Shown here piece after piece: positions 22,545 to 32,500 of a stretch of DNA of 64,000 bases (positions are counted from its first letter, which is position 1; each line of letters begins with the position of its first letter). Both the position numbers and the translations under genes were made by a program. The DNA is taken from contig CANQCL010000001.1 in assembly GCA_947589215.1 (NCBI GenBank), positions 124,001 to 188,000 on the forward strand, in the 5' to 3' direction. The notes beneath the pieces were generated by a model. It made no database searches and had not been told where the DNA came from. It saw nothing but the letters and a program-made list of their open reading frames with translations. The DNA is from an uncultured Clostridia bacterium. GTDB lineage: Bacteria > Bacillota > Clostridia > Oscillospirales > Ruminococcaceae.

Positions 22545-25109
22545 CTAATCCTTTGCTTCATACCAGCTTTTGCCCTCGTTTACATCAGCTATCATCGGAA
22601 CTTTAAACTTTACGGCGTTTATCATTTCCTCACCGAGAATAGCCTTTGCCTTGTCCTTGTCCTCAATAGACGACTCAATTATAAGCTCGTCGTGAACCTG
22701 CAAAATCAGTTTGGCGTTTATCTTCTCTGCCTTTAGTCTTTGGTATACCTTTACCATAGCGATTTTTATTATATCCGCCGCCGTACCCTGTATCGGTGCG
22801 TTCATAGCTACTCTTTTGCCAAACGCTCTTAGCGGTCCGCTTGGCGCTGTAAGCTCTGGAATGTACCTTCTTCTTCCGAAAACCGTCGTTACATAACCGT
22901 TGTTTTGAGCGTCAATTACAGACTTATCCATAAACTCCTTTACTTTCGGGTAGTGGGTAAAGTAATCGTTGATGTATTCCTTAGCCTTCACAATGGGTAC
23001 GCCCAGATCCTCCGAAAGAGAAAACGCTCCCATACCGTATATTATTCCGAAGTTTACAGTCTTTGCCGCTCTTCTCATATCATCAGTGACAAAATCCTCC
23101 GGCATATCGAAAACCTTTGCCGCTGTTGACGTGTGAACGTCCTCACCGTTTATAAAAGCTTCCTGCATATTCTCATCGCCGCTGACCTCCGCTAAAACCC
23201 TCAACTCTATCTGGCTGTAATCAGCGTCTAAAAGAACATTGCCCTCGTCTGCAACAAAGAACTTTCTCATATTTCTGCCTATCTTTTTTCTTACAGGAAT
23301 GTTCTGCATATTAGGCTCGGTTGAGGATATCCTTCCCGTTCTAGTTTCAGTCTGCTTAAATATTGAGCGAACCTTGCCGTCGTTTTGAATAAGCTTTAAA
23401 AGCCCGTCAACATAAGTTGAATTCAGCTTTGTCAGCGTTCTGTATTCTAGGATCATTGACACGATAGGATGGAGCGCTTTGATAGATTCAAGAAGCTCTG
23501 CGTTTGTAGAATAACCGCCGCTTTTTGTTTTCTTCTTTTTATACGGCAGTGAAAGGTCCTCAAAAAGAACCCCTCCCAGCTGTTTCGGTGAAGAAATATT
23601 AAACTCTTTTCCGGCAAGCTCATAAATACCTTTTTCCAGCTCGTTTATCTGCTTTTTAAGCCCTTCGCCAAATTCCTTTACTCCTTTTGCGTCTACCTTT
23701 ACCCCCTCGCACTCCATAGAAGCCAGCACCTCGCAGAGAGGCTGTTCTATATCATACAACAATGGCTCCATTTCTTTAAGCTCGATCTCGGCTTTAAGTC
23801 TTGAACACAGACTGTTTAGTGAAGAAATATCGGCATACTCCCCCATATCACGGCGGTATACCACACCGTATGCCGCACACAAATTCTCAACTGAATATTC
23901 GCTTGCCTGCGAATCCAGCAGATACCCTGCAAGGTCGCATATGAACTTTATGTTTTTAAGCTCAGCACCATTTGAGAATGCAAACTTATACGCTTCTTTT
24001 CCCTCAAAGCACAGCTTTTCATTACTTGTCTCAAAGAACTTCACAGCAAGCTCTTTTTCATCTGTGAAATACACATTATTCTCCGACATTATTTCAAGAT
24101 AAATACTACCGCTTTGCCTATTGAAAATAAAGTAAAGCTTGTTTTTACTTTTTGCAATATTATCTGCTATTTCATTGTTAAGCCTGCATACCTTAATATC
24201 AGGTAAACCAGACCCCGTCATATCATTAATTAGTGACTTGTTCCCAAATTCGTCTTTTAAATTAAGCTTATCCATAAGCTTGAACATCTCAAGCTCCGTA
24301 AGAGTTTCAGTCAAAGCTTGTGCGTCGACCTTATCCGGCTTATACGCATTTACATCGGTATCTATAGGTACATTTAATACGATTTTTGCTAAAAACCTGC
24401 TTTCGACAGCCTGTTGTTCTCCAACTTCAAGCTTTGCTTTAACTCCGTTAGACAGTTCTTCATCTTCTCTGAAACCATTGTATAGATTTTTAATATCTCC
24501 GTATTTCTGTATAAGGCTTAACGCCGTCTTTTCGCCTATTCCTTTAACTCCCGATATATTGTCGCTGGAATCCCCCATAAGAGCCTTTACATCGATCATC
24601 TGCTCAGGCTCAACGCCGTATTCCGCCCTTATTTTTTCAGGAGTGTAAACCCTTGTTTCCTTGCCGGCAAGCCTTACTGTTACATTGTCACGGATAAGCT
24701 GAAAGCTGTCTCTGTCGCCTGTTAAAATAAAGCACTCGTTTCCGCTTTTTGAAAAAATATCGGATATCGTACCGAGTATATCGTCTGCCTCATACCCCTC
24801 AGCTTCAATTATTTTAACTCCAAGCTCCGATAATATCTCCTTTATCTTCGGCATCTGCATTGCAAGCTCATCCGGCATCCCCTTTCTGTTTGCCTTATAG
24901 CTCGATACCGCTTTGTGCCGAAATGTCGGGGCTTTCAGGTCAAACGCTACCGCTACACAATCAGGTCTGACTGCTTCAAGCTCCTTTAAATATGTGTTCA
25001 TAAAGCCTGTTATGGCGTTTGTAAAAAAGCCCTTCTTGTTCGAGAGCGAATTTATCCCATAAAACGCTCTGTTCATTATGCTGTTTCCGTCAATAGCCAG
25101 TATTTTCAT
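22545..25109 (-). CDS. polA: DNA polymerase I
   Basis: 854 residues. N-terminal 5'-3' exonuclease with ILTGDRDSFQLI, GVKGIGEKTAL; C-terminal family A polymerase with LLDADYSQIELRVLAEVSGD (motif A), RRAAKTVNFGIIYGMG (motif B) and LQVHDELIIE (motif C). The middle domain (about 310-430) lacks the DxE and other acidic motifs of the 3'-5' proofreading exonuclease, as in many Firmicutes, so proofreading is probably absent. It fills gaps in repair and removes Okazaki primers. Upstream 118 bp is mostly dispersed repeat. Confidence 0.97.
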   Translation of the reverse strand: MKILAIDGNSIMNRAFYGINSLSNKKGFFTNAITGFMNTYLKELEAVRPDCVAVAFDLKAPTFRHKAVSSYKANRKGMPDELAMQMPKIKEILSELGVKIIEAEGYEADDILGTISDIFSKSGNECFILTGDRDSFQLIRDNVTVRLAGKETRVYTPEKIRAEYGVEPEQMIDVKALMGDSSDNISGVKGIGEKTALSLIQKYGDIKNLYNGFREDEELSNGVKAKLEVGEQQAVESRFLAKIVLNVPIDTDVNAYKPDKVDAQALTETLTELEMFKLMDKLNLKDEFGNKSLINDMTGSGLPDIKVCRLNNEIADNIAKSKNKLYFIFNRQSGSIYLEIMSENNVYFTDEKELAVKFFETSNEKLCFEGKEAYKFAFSNGAELKNIKFICDLAGYLLDSQASEYSVENLCAAYGVVYRRDMGEYADISSLNSLCSRLKAEIELKEMEPLLYDIEQPLCEVLASMECEGVKVDAKGVKEFGEGLKKQINELEKGIYELAGKEFNISSPKQLGGVLFEDLSLPYKKKKTKSGGYSTNAELLESIKALHPIVSMILEYRTLTKLNSTYVDGLLKLIQNDGKVRSIFKQTETRTGRISSTEPNMQNIPVRKKIGRNMRKFFVADEGNVLLDADYSQIELRVLAEVSGDENMQEAFINGEDVHTSTAAKVFDMPEDFVTDDMRRAAKTVNFGIIYGMGAFSLSEDLGVPIVKAKEYINDYFTHYPKVKEFMDKSVIDAQNNGYVTTVFGRRRYIPELTAPSGPLRAFGKRVAMNAPIQGTAADIIKIAMVKVYQRLKAEKINAKLILQVHDELIIESSIEDKDKAKAILGEEMINAVKFKVPMIADVNEGKSWYEAKD

Positions 25110-25139
25110 TGTTTATCTAACCTCTAATCTCTATTAGAA

Positions 25140-25320
25140 CTTTGTGGAAAAGGTAAGTTCTTATTTCTTGCTTCTATCTTCTTATTTCTTGCCAATTGTA
25201 CACATACAAACCCGCCGTTACGAAATGTCATACATTAGACAGACTTTCTAATAGGCGGCAGCACATCCGGCGGCTCGCCGGTCTTGCCTCTTGCTTCTTG
25301 TCTCTTGCCTCTAATTTGTA
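25140..25320. repeat. Composite repeat covering the trmN 3' end
   Basis: Contains GGTAAGTTCTTATTTCTTGC, CATACAAACCCGCCGTTACG, the CATCCGGCGGCTCGCCGGTC palindrome and CTTGCCTCTTGCTTCTTGTC. The last 25-30 codons of trmN (from 25320 down) are written in this repeat. Confidence 0.75.
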
Positions 25321-26046
25321 CAGCGCTTTAAGCTCGTCCGAGAAATCTTTTCCGTCCTCCGACTGGGTATAAAACTGCGGTTCTATCTTCATAAAAGGCT
25401 TCGAGCCTTTCTTACCCTCAACCAGAACCAGCCAAGCGGCTGTGCTTTTATTCTTTGAAACGAACCTTACCCTTTTAGGCTCTAAATTATTTTTTCTCAT
25501 AGCAACCATTATATCACACAGACGTTCAGGGCGGTTACAAACGCACAGTCTGCCTCCGAACTTTAAATTCCGTGACGCCGATAAGCATACATCGTCTATA
25601 GTACACAGCATTTCGTGCCTTGCTATCGAGCTTGCTTCGGTATCGTTCTTTATACCTGCTCCGTCCGCCTTATAAGGGGGATTGCAAATAATCAGATCAA
25701 GCTCCTCGTCTGACTTGAAATCCTTTAAGTCTCCAAGCACAGGTATTATCTTATCCTTTAATTCAGACTTCTCCGCCGACAAGCATAATTGGTCATACGC
25801 CTTCTTTTGGATTTCAAGCGCATATATCCTTTTAGGAGAATAGTCTCGCTCAAGCAACAGAGCGGCTATTCCGTTACCCGAACAAAAATCTGCGGCAATA
25901 TCCTTGTGCCTTGCCTTTGCAAAATCGACAAGCAGAAAAGCGTCCGTTCCGAACCGATGCTCATTCGATATACAAACAACTATTTTATCAGACAATTTTT
26001 CAAAGGATAAGTCGTTATACTGCATATTTATCACCATTTCAAACAT
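25228..26046 (-). CDS. trmN: tRNA1(Val) (adenine37-N6)-methyltransferase-like protein
   Basis: 272 residues from the ATG at 26046, which overlaps the dus stop as TAATG after GAGGAA; an ATG 7 codons later (GGTGATAA) is a possible alternative. Class I SAM fold: AADFCSGNGIAALLL (SAM loop) and DLIICNPPYKADGAG, the NPPY motif of N6-adenine methyltransferases, as in TrmN6/YfiC. The C-terminal tail KLEARDKKQEARPASRRM and what follows is encoded by a dispersed repeat and is not part of the family fold. Confidence 0.88.
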   Translation of the reverse strand: MFEMVINMQYNDLSFEKLSDKIVVCISNEHRFGTDAFLLVDFAKARHKDIAADFCSGNGIAALLLERDYSPKRIYALEIQKKAYDQLCLSAEKSELKDKIIPVLGDLKDFKSDEELDLIICNPPYKADGAGIKNDTEASSIARHEMLCTIDDVCLSASRNLKFGGRLCVCNRPERLCDIMVAMRKNNLEPKRVRFVSKNKSTAAWLVLVEGKKGSKPFMKIEPQFYTQSEDGKDFSDELKALYKLEARDKKQEARPASRRMCCRLLESLSNV

Positions 26047-27026
26047 TATTCCTCTGCGGTTTTCAAAACCGTATCGCAAAAGCTTAAAAACTCGTCATAT
26101 GTCGAAAGCCCTCCGCAGGCGTTTCTAAAGCTTGCCGCATTCTTAATTCCTTTTATATACCATGCAACATTCTTTCTTGCCTCTTTCATTCCCTGACGCT
26201 CACCCTTAAATTCAACTATCATTGAAATATGCCGCTTCATAACCTCTATGCGCTCTTTCAAAGTCGGCTCGGGCAAGCTTTCGCCCGTCTCAAGATAATG
26301 CTCTATCTCCTTAAACACCCAAGCTCTGCCGTATGAACCCCTGCCGACCATTACAAGGTCGCAGCCCGTTTCGTTATACATAGCTTGAGCGTCAGCGCCG
26401 CACTTTACATCTCCGTTGCCTATAACGGGAATAGATACCGCCTCTTTAACCTTTCTTATTACGCTCCAATCGGCTTTACCCGAATACATCTGCGTTTTTG
26501 TTCTTGCGTGAACAGCCACAGCGGATACCCCGACCACCTCCAGCCTTTTCGCAAGCTCGGGAGCATTTACGCTTTCACTGTCCCAGCCGGAGCGTATCTT
26601 AACAGTAACGGGGCAATTCGCCGCTTTTACAACAGCACTTGCTATCATCTCAGCTGTTTTAGGCGTTCTCATCAAAGCCGAACCGCTGCCGTTGCCTGCA
26701 ATTTTGGGTACGGGACACCCCATATTTATATCTATTATATCAGGCTTGAAAGAATTTAAAATCTCTGTCGCCCTTGCCATATAAACCGGGTCCTCTCCAA
26801 AAAGCTGTAGCGCAAAGGGACGCTCTCTTTTATCAATTTCACAAAGAGCCTTTGTCTTTTTATCAGAAAAGCAAAGTCCTTTTGAGGAAATCATTTCGCT
26901 TACAAGATACGACGCTCCGTACTCCTTGCACATAAGCCTGTACGCTCTGTCGGCAACCGACGCCATAGGCGCTAAAGCGGCAGTCTTTTTTATTTTGACA
27001 CTGCCTATATTAATTTCTTCTATCAA
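26046..27026 (-). CDS. dus: tRNA-dihydrouridine synthase
   Basis: 326 residues. Flavin TIM barrel of the DusB type: [39 protein letters not shown] in the form [11 protein letters not shown], catalytic Cys in that motif, [27 protein letters not shown] and [23 protein letters not shown]. Reduces uridine to dihydrouridine in the tRNA D-loop with FMN/NAD(P)H. It overlaps trmN by one base, giving a tRNA-modification pair, and follows the LUD-domain gene by 32 bp. Confidence 0.95.
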   Translation of the reverse strand: MIEEINIGSVKIKKTAALAPMASVADRAYRLMCKEYGASYLVSEMISSKGLCFSDKKTKALCEIDKRERPFALQLFGEDPVYMARATEILNSFKPDIIDINMGCPVPKIAGNGSGSALMRTPKTAEMIASAVVKAANCPVTVKIRSGWDSESVNAPELAKRLEVVGVSAVAVHARTKTQMYSGKADWSVIRKVKEAVSIPVIGNGDVKCGADAQAMYNETGCDLVMVGRGSYGRAWVFKEIEHYLETGESLPEPTLKERIEVMKRHISMIVEFKGERQGMKEARKNVAWYIKGIKNAASFRNACGGLSTYDEFLSFCDTVLKTAEE

Positions 27027-27058
27027 AAGTATTCTCCCAAAATCTTTATTATTTCAGC

Positions 27059-27721
27059 TTAATAGCCAAGCTCCTCGCCCACTAAAATAACCTTGATCCT
27101 TCCCTTATGCCGCTGTTTTGCAGAAATAAGATAACTGCAGCAGATTCTGAAATCGCTTTCACAGCCTGCGGTCATCTCATTCCCTTTGCCCTGAGAAACC
27201 GATAAACATTCTCCGCATTTACTGCAATATGTATCTATTCCCAGTCTTACTGTATTTTTAGGTGCGGCAATAGTCTTAACCCTCAGAACTGCCTCGTCCA
27301 GATTTTTTACTATCTTGTTATATCCTGCAACCATTATAACGCTTGACGGTCCGTGAGCTATCATAGAAACTCTGTTTGAATTTCCGTCGACGTTATACAA
27401 AACGCCGTTCTCGGTTATGGCGTTGCTGGAGCATAAATATGTATCGCATAAATACTGCTCACCGTACAGTCTGCGAACCTCATCAGGCGTTATGCCCTTT
27501 GAACGGTCGACAAAATTGTACTTCCCGCTTGTTAAAAGCTCGGTAATTCCGCATTCGCTTAAAGTTACCGAACCTCCTGTAGCAACGCTCGTTCCCTCTT
27601 TTAAAAGCGACTGAACTATTGCCTTTGCCTCCGCCTTATCTTCGGCAATGTAAGCCTCCATACTGTTCTTTCTTAGATTTTCTGCTACGCTTTCGAGTTT
27701 TGCTTTTAATTTTTGCTCCAT
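27059..27721 (-). CDS. LUD-domain (LutC/YkgG-like) protein
   Basis: 220 residues from the ATG at 27721, which has AAAAGGAGG 6 nt upstream; an ATG 10 codons earlier lies in repeat sequence. LUD fold: VATGGSVTLSECGI, DTYLCSSNAITENGVLYNVD, MIAHGPSSVIMVAGYNKIV. The C-terminal CSKCGEC and later CC resemble a metal or Fe-S site. LutC works in lactate oxidation with LutA/LutB, but neither is nearby, so this single-gene form (common in clostridia) has no assigned substrate. Confidence 0.85.
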   Translation of the reverse strand: MEQKLKAKLESVAENLRKNSMEAYIAEDKAEAKAIVQSLLKEGTSVATGGSVTLSECGITELLTSGKYNFVDRSKGITPDEVRRLYGEQYLCDTYLCSSNAITENGVLYNVDGNSNRVSMIAHGPSSVIMVAGYNKIVKNLDEAVLRVKTIAAPKNTVRLGIDTYCSKCGECLSVSQGKGNEMTAGCESDFRICCSYLISAKQRHKGRIKVILVGEELGY

Positions 27722-27734
27722 AATTATCCTCCTT

Positions 27735-27880
27735 TTAGATGTTAGATGCAAGAAACCAGATGCAAGAGCGGCGAGCCGCCGCTGGCTCTCTGCCTTTGGG
27801 TAGTTTGATTAATTATAAAGTTTGAGCAACGGCAGGTCGGAATAATGGACAATGGATAATGGATAATGGACAATTAATTA
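27735..27880. repeat. Composite intergenic repeat between recG and the LUD gene
   Basis: Contains ATGCAAGAAACCAGATGCAA, GAGCGGCGAGCCGCCGCTGG (palindrome), TGCCTTTGGGTAGTTTGATT and the tandem GGACAATGGATAATGGATAA tract. Confidence 0.7.
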
Positions 27881-29914
27881 CTAATTATCTATTGTCAATC
27901 TGAACAGCTTATCGACCAGTTCAGCCAATCGCTTATTTTCAGGCTTTGAAAGAGTTGGGTCGTCCTTTATGATTGCCCTTGCTTCCTCCTGCGCCTGCCT
28001 TAGAATTTCCGTATCCTCCGCCATATCTGCTATTTTCAAAGCGGGCAGTCCGTGCTGGCGTCTGCCGAAAAAGTCGCCCGGACCTCTAAGCTTTAAGTCC
28101 TCCTCCGAAATCTTAAAGCCGTCGGATATTTTCGACATTATTTTGAGCCTTTTTACACATTCCTCAGTCGGGTTGTCGGTTATCAGAATACAGTATGACT
28201 TCTCACTTCCACGTCCCACACGTCCTCTTAGCTGGTGAAGCTGTGAAAGCCCGAACCGCTCGGAGTTCTCTATTACCATAACAGCCGCATTCGGAACATC
28301 AACTCCCACCTCAACAACAGTTGTAGAAACCAAAATGTCGATATTGCCGTTCTTGAACTCTTGCATTATAGCGTCCTTTTGCTTAGGCTTTAGCTTGCCG
28401 TGCAAAAGACCTACGCTGTACTCTTTAAAATACGACCTTGATATCCTGTCTGCGTACTCCTTTACAGACTGAAGCTCTAAATCGTTTTCCTCTATCATCG
28501 GGCAGACTATATATGCCTGACGCCCTTCTTTAAGCCTTTGTATTACAAAGCCAAACGCCCTTTCTCTGCCCTTGCCGGTTATGGCGAAAGTCTCGATAGG
28601 CTTTCTGCCTTTCGGGAACTCGTTGATTATTGATATGTCCAAGTCCCCGTAAATCATAAGCGCAAGCGTTCGTGGTATAGGCGTTGCCGACATAACCATA
28701 CAGTGAGGATTGTTGCCCTTGTTTGAAAGAGTCGCTCTCTGTTCAACTCCGAACCGGTGTTGTTCGTCTGTGATGACAAGACCGAGATTGTCAAACTCGG
28801 TAGAATCTTCAACAAGAGCGTGAGTGCCGACAATTACCGAAACCTCGCCCGATTTTATGCTCTCCTTTATCTCACGCTTGTTTTTAGCGGTAAGCGAACC
28901 TGTCAGCAGACATATTCTAATACCAAACGGTACTAAAAAGTCGGACAGGGTTTTGTAATGCTGATTTGCAAGTATCTCGGTAGGCGCCATAAGAGCCGTC
29001 TGACAGCCGTTTTTGCAGGCGAAAAATGCACAAGCCGCCGCAACGGCAGTCTTTCCCGAACCGACATCTCCCTGAACAAGCCTGTTCATCGGATAACCCT
29101 TTTTCATATCACTAATGCAGTCGTTTATCGCATTTAACTGTGCGTTTGTAAGCTTAAAAGGCAGACCGTCATAAAACTCGTCAATTGAAACGTCTTTCAT
29201 CTTACAGCCCGTCTTGCCTCGACTTCTTCCTCTGAGCTTTAACATCCCAAGACCAAGAGTAAGAAATTCATCAAACACTAGTCTGTTTTTCGCAATCGTT
29301 AGACTTAGAAAATCCTTAGGGAAATGTATATTCTCAAGAGCAAAATTCAACGAGCAAAGACCTCTCCTTGCCGCTATCTCTTTTGGAATAGTTTCGTATA
29401 TCTCTCCGTCGAGATACTTCAAAGCATTCTGAACAGTCGTTCTCAAAAGCGACTGGGTAAGCCCCTCAGTAAGGGGATATACAGGCTGAATTTTATCAGC
29501 GGTATCAGCGTCTAAAATGATGGGAGAGGATATCTCCTTTCTGACAAGGTTGCCTGTGACCTTTCCGTAAAGCAGATACTCTCTGCCCTCGATAAGCTTG
29601 TTGAAGGCAAACTCGCTGTTGTAAATTACAATGGTTATATCGCTCTCGTCATCGGTCATAACCGCCTTGTAGATGGTCATTCCCTTGCGTATTCTGGCAG
29701 CAGCAAGCCTCTTTACGATACGTCCCTTTATGATGTTGTTCTCATCAAGCACAGCGTCGTTTATAGAAACAGGGCTTGAAAAATCCATATAAGAACGCGG
29801 ATAATGGCACAATAAGTCGGCAACGGTCAACACACCGAGCTTTTTGTAATATTCGGCTCTTTTAGGACCTACCCCTTTAAGATATGTTATATCGCTGTCA
29901 AGCTTAGAAACCAT
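27881..29914 (-). CDS. recG: ATP-dependent DNA helicase RecG
   Basis: 677 residues from the ATG at 29914, which has CGGAG 8 nt upstream; the ATG at 29956 has no Shine-Dalgarno. Wedge/OB domain (SDITYLKGVGPKRAEYYKKL), then superfamily 2 helicase motifs: VQGDVGSGKTAVAAACA (I), TEILANQH (Ia), VGTHALVED, TDEQHRFGVEQ (II), VMSATPIPRTLAL (III), VVEVGVDVPNA and QLRGRVGRG (V-VI). Reverses stalled replication forks. Transcribed divergently from rsmI. Confidence 0.96.
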   Translation of the reverse strand: MVSKLDSDITYLKGVGPKRAEYYKKLGVLTVADLLCHYPRSYMDFSSPVSINDAVLDENNIIKGRIVKRLAAARIRKGMTIYKAVMTDDESDITIVIYNSEFAFNKLIEGREYLLYGKVTGNLVRKEISSPIILDADTADKIQPVYPLTEGLTQSLLRTTVQNALKYLDGEIYETIPKEIAARRGLCSLNFALENIHFPKDFLSLTIAKNRLVFDEFLTLGLGMLKLRGRSRGKTGCKMKDVSIDEFYDGLPFKLTNAQLNAINDCISDMKKGYPMNRLVQGDVGSGKTAVAAACAFFACKNGCQTALMAPTEILANQHYKTLSDFLVPFGIRICLLTGSLTAKNKREIKESIKSGEVSVIVGTHALVEDSTEFDNLGLVITDEQHRFGVEQRATLSNKGNNPHCMVMSATPIPRTLALMIYGDLDISIINEFPKGRKPIETFAITGKGRERAFGFVIQRLKEGRQAYIVCPMIEENDLELQSVKEYADRISRSYFKEYSVGLLHGKLKPKQKDAIMQEFKNGNIDILVSTTVVEVGVDVPNAAVMVIENSERFGLSQLHQLRGRVGRGSEKSYCILITDNPTEECVKRLKIMSKISDGFKISEEDLKLRGPGDFFGRRQHGLPALKIADMAEDTEILRQAQEEARAIIKDDPTLSKPENKRLAELVDKLFRLTIDN

Positions 29915-30111
29915 TACTCTTACTCCGTTGGGAGACTTCCTCCTCACTTTTGTCATTTGAAAACTATATATTTTAATTCTAACATATTTTAAGTAAAATT
30001 CATAGACTTTTTTTTAAAATTATGGTACAATGACTTCAAAGTATTTTCAACAAGGTTTTAAGGCGATCATTTTCGCCGTAAGAAATATTAAAATATATTT
30101 GGGAGAACAAA

Positions 30112-30945
30112 ATGTCAGGTACGCTTTATGTTGTCGGAACTCCTATCGGCAACCTTTCAGATATGTCAATGAGGGCTGTGGAAACTCTAAAAGCGGTGGA
30201 TTTTATCTGCGCTGAGGACACAAGAGTTACAGCTAAATTATTAAATCATTTTGAAATAAAAAAGCCGCTTATCAGCTATCACGAACACAACGCTGTGCAA
30301 AGCGGCAAGAGCATAGTCGAGAGGTTAAAGTCGGGCGAAAGCTGCGCCGTTGTAACCGACGCCGGAATGCCGTGTATTTCAGATCCGGGCGAGGATTTAG
30401 TAAAACTCTGCGCTGAAAACGGGATCGAAACGGTCGTTGTACCTCTTGCGTCGGCGGCGGTATCTGCTCTTGCAATAAGCGGACTTTCAACCTCGAGATT
30501 TACATTCGAGGGCTTTTTGTCAACGACCAAAAAACAGCGTCTTGAACATCTGTCAAGTCTTGTAAACGAAACAAGAACTATGATTTTCTATGAAGCTCCC
30601 CACAAGCTTATCTATACGCTCAGAGATATGCTTGAATTTTTCGGGAATCGAAAAATATCTCTTTGCAGAGAACTTACAAAAATTCACGAGGAAGTTATAA
30701 GAACCACCCTAACTGGTGCAATAGAAAAGTATGAAGCTGTTTCTCCAAAGGGCGAGTTTGTATTGGTAATCGAGGGAAAGCCCAAAGAAGATGAAAGTCC
30801 TGACACTATACAAGACGCAGTCGCACAGGTAAACGAGCTTATAAGCAAGGGTATTCGGGCGGCTGAAGCCTGCAAGCAAATTGCAAAGATCACAAGCTTT
30901 TCTAAAAGCGAATTGTATTCAAAGATTTTAAATGAAAAACTGTAA
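30112..30945 (+). CDS. rsmI: 16S rRNA (cytidine1402-2'-O)-methyltransferase
   Basis: 277 residues. SAM-dependent tetrapyrrole-methylase fold: GTLYVVGTPIGNLSDMSMRA, DFICAEDTRVTAKLLNHFEI, ISYHEHN, VTDAGMPCISDPGEDLVKLC, then FEGFLS and REGVVEIR-like EAPHKL. RsmI 2'-O-methylates C1402 in the decoding centre. One small change: the usual PGPSA is PLASA (VVPLASAAVSALAIS). First of a three-gene run with rimI and tsaD, a compact translation-linked operon; gap to rimI 15 bp. Confidence 0.95.
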   Translation: MSGTLYVVGTPIGNLSDMSMRAVETLKAVDFICAEDTRVTAKLLNHFEIKKPLISYHEHNAVQSGKSIVERLKSGESCAVVTDAGMPCISDPGEDLVKLCAENGIETVVVPLASAAVSALAISGLSTSRFTFEGFLSTTKKQRLEHLSSLVNETRTMIFYEAPHKLIYTLRDMLEFFGNRKISLCRELTKIHEEVIRTTLTGAIEKYEAVSPKGEFVLVIEGKPKEDESPDTIQDAVAQVNELISKGIRAAEACKQIAKITSFSKSELYSKILNEKL

Positions 30946-30960
30946 ATCAGAGGGAGCTTT

Positions 30961-31431
30961 ATGTCAGTAATATATAAACCAATGAGCAAAGAGCATATAA
31001 AGGCTGTCTCGCAGATAGAAAGAGAGTGCTTTTCAAATGCGTGGAGCGAGAACGCCTTTTATCAAGAGCTTGAAAACCCACTGTCTCTTACGGTCGTTGC
31101 CCTGCATATAAATGACGTTTCTCAGCAAATTACTAAGGAGATAGTCGCAGGCTTTGTAAACGTGAGAATAGTAGCCGGCGAGGTTTATATAAACAACATT
31201 GCCGTGTCGCAGCCCTTCAGAAGAATGGGATACGGAAAAGGGCTCTTGTTGTCTTTAGAAAAGATCGCTGTGAGTAAAAATGCGTCGTTCATAACTCTTG
31301 AAGTTAGGGAATCAAACTTCCCTGCGATTTCTCTATACGCTTCTTTAGGCTACAAAACGGCAGGAAAGCGAAAGGGTTTTTACAGAGATCCCTCAGAAGA
31401 CGCCGTATTGATGACCAAATACCTTATTTAG
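30961..31431 (+). CDS. rimI: Ribosomal-protein-alanine N-acetyltransferase RimI-like
   Basis: 156 residues, one GNAT domain: IEREC FSNAWSENAF near the N-terminus, VYINNIAVSQPFRRMGYGKG (acetyl-CoA loop RRMGYGKG), ITLEVRESNFPAISLYASLG and KRKGFYRDPSEDAVLM. RimI acetylates the N-terminus of ribosomal protein S18 in E. coli. Next to tsaD in many Firmicutes. RBS GAGGGAG 7 nt upstream of the ATG. Confidence 0.92.
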   Translation: MSVIYKPMSKEHIKAVSQIERECFSNAWSENAFYQELENPLSLTVVALHINDVSQQITKEIVAGFVNVRIVAGEVYINNIAVSQPFRRMGYGKGLLLSLEKIAVSKNASFITLEVRESNFPAISLYASLGYKTAGKRKGFYRDPSEDAVLMTKYLI

Positions 31432-31444
31432 GAGTTTAGTGCAT

Positions 31445-32458
31445 ATGAAAATTCTTGGAATAGAAAGCTCATGCGATGAAACAGCCGCCGCTGTTGTCGA
31501 GGACGGAAAAGCCGTACTTTCAAATATTATTGCCTCGCAGATAGACGAGCACAAGCTTTACGGAGGAGTTGTTCCTGAAATAGCGTCCCGACGCCACTGT
31601 GAAAATATTTATACGGTTGCGGAAAATGCGCTGAGCGAGGCTAACTGCACTCTTAATGACATTGACGCTGTTGCGGTAACCTACGCTCCGGGTTTGATAG
31701 GGGCGCTACTCGTAGGCGTTTCATTTGCAAAGGGACTTGCTATGGATACAGGTCTGCCGCTTGTTCCTGTTCACCATATATCGGGACACATTGCCGCCAA
31801 TTATATATCAAACCCGAACCTCGAACCTCCTTATCTTGCATTGGTAGTCAGCGGCGGACACAGCCATATTATCGAGGTTCTTGACTATACCGAATATCGA
31901 ATAGTCGGACGTACTCGGGACGACGCCGCAGGAGAATGCTTTGACAAGGTCGCAAGAACGATAGGATATCCGTATCCCGGCGGCAAAAGCGTAGATGAAG
32001 CTTCAAAAAGAGGTGATCCCGACGCTTACATTCTCCCTCACCCTAATGTTGCGGGAAACGAATATGACTTTTCTTTTTCAGGGTTAAAAACCGCTGTTAT
32101 CAACCTTGTTCACAACGCCTCTCAAAGGGGAGAGACGGTAAACTGTGACGACCTTTGCGCATCTTTTCAAAAAACCATTTCAGAAATTCTAGTTTCAAAG
32201 ACAATAAAGGCAGCATATGATTTAGGATACAAAACGATCGCCGTTTCGGGAGGAGTTTCGGCAAATTCGGGCGTAAGAAGTCTGCTGTCGAGCGAATGTA
32301 ATAAGAACGGGTTTGAGTTTTTCTGCCCTGAGCTTAAATACTGCGGCGATAACGGGGCTATGATAGCAAGTCAGGGGTATTTCGACTTCTTAGCAGGAAA
32401 ACGTGCTGATGAAAGTCTTAACGCTGTTGCAACTTTGCCGATAACAGAGATTTATTAA
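31445..32458 (+). CDS. tsaD: tRNA N6-threonylcarbamoyladenosine transferase TsaD
   Basis: 337 residues from the ATG at 31445 (GGAG 10 nt upstream; a GTG two codons earlier is possible). ASKHA fold: ILGIESSCDETAAAVVEDG, the metal-binding HHISGHIAANYI, VVSGGHSHI, GEC FDKVAR in the form AAGECFDKVARTIG, AVSGGVSANSGVR and CGDNGAMIASQGY. Transfers threonylcarbamoyl to A37 of ANN-reading tRNAs with TsaB/TsaE, which are not in this window. Ends just before a terminator that also serves the convergent CorC gene. Confidence 0.97.
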   Translation: MKILGIESSCDETAAAVVEDGKAVLSNIIASQIDEHKLYGGVVPEIASRRHCENIYTVAENALSEANCTLNDIDAVAVTYAPGLIGALLVGVSFAKGLAMDTGLPLVPVHHISGHIAANYISNPNLEPPYLALVVSGGHSHIIEVLDYTEYRIVGRTRDDAAGECFDKVARTIGYPYPGGKSVDEASKRGDPDAYILPHPNVAGNEYDFSFSGLKTAVINLVHNASQRGETVNCDDLCASFQKTISEILVSKTIKAAYDLGYKTIAVSGGVSANSGVRSLLSSECNKNGFEFFCPELKYCGDNGAMIASQGYFDFLAGKRADESLNAVATLPITEIY

Positions 32459-32463
32459 TAAAA

Positions 32464-32500
32464 AAAGACGCCTGACTTACAAGTCTAAGCGTCTTTTTCT
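32464..32500. terminator. Bidirectional terminator between tsaD and the CorC gene
   Basis: AAAGACGC (32464-32471) pairs with GCGTCTTT (32489-32496), with T runs on both strands. On the minus strand the 5' arm also encodes the last codons (KDA) and stop of the CorC gene. Confidence 0.85.

Noticed and set aside
27059-27721. A lactate-utilisation operon lutABC
   Set aside because: Only the LUD-domain protein is present; neighbours are dus and repeat DNA.
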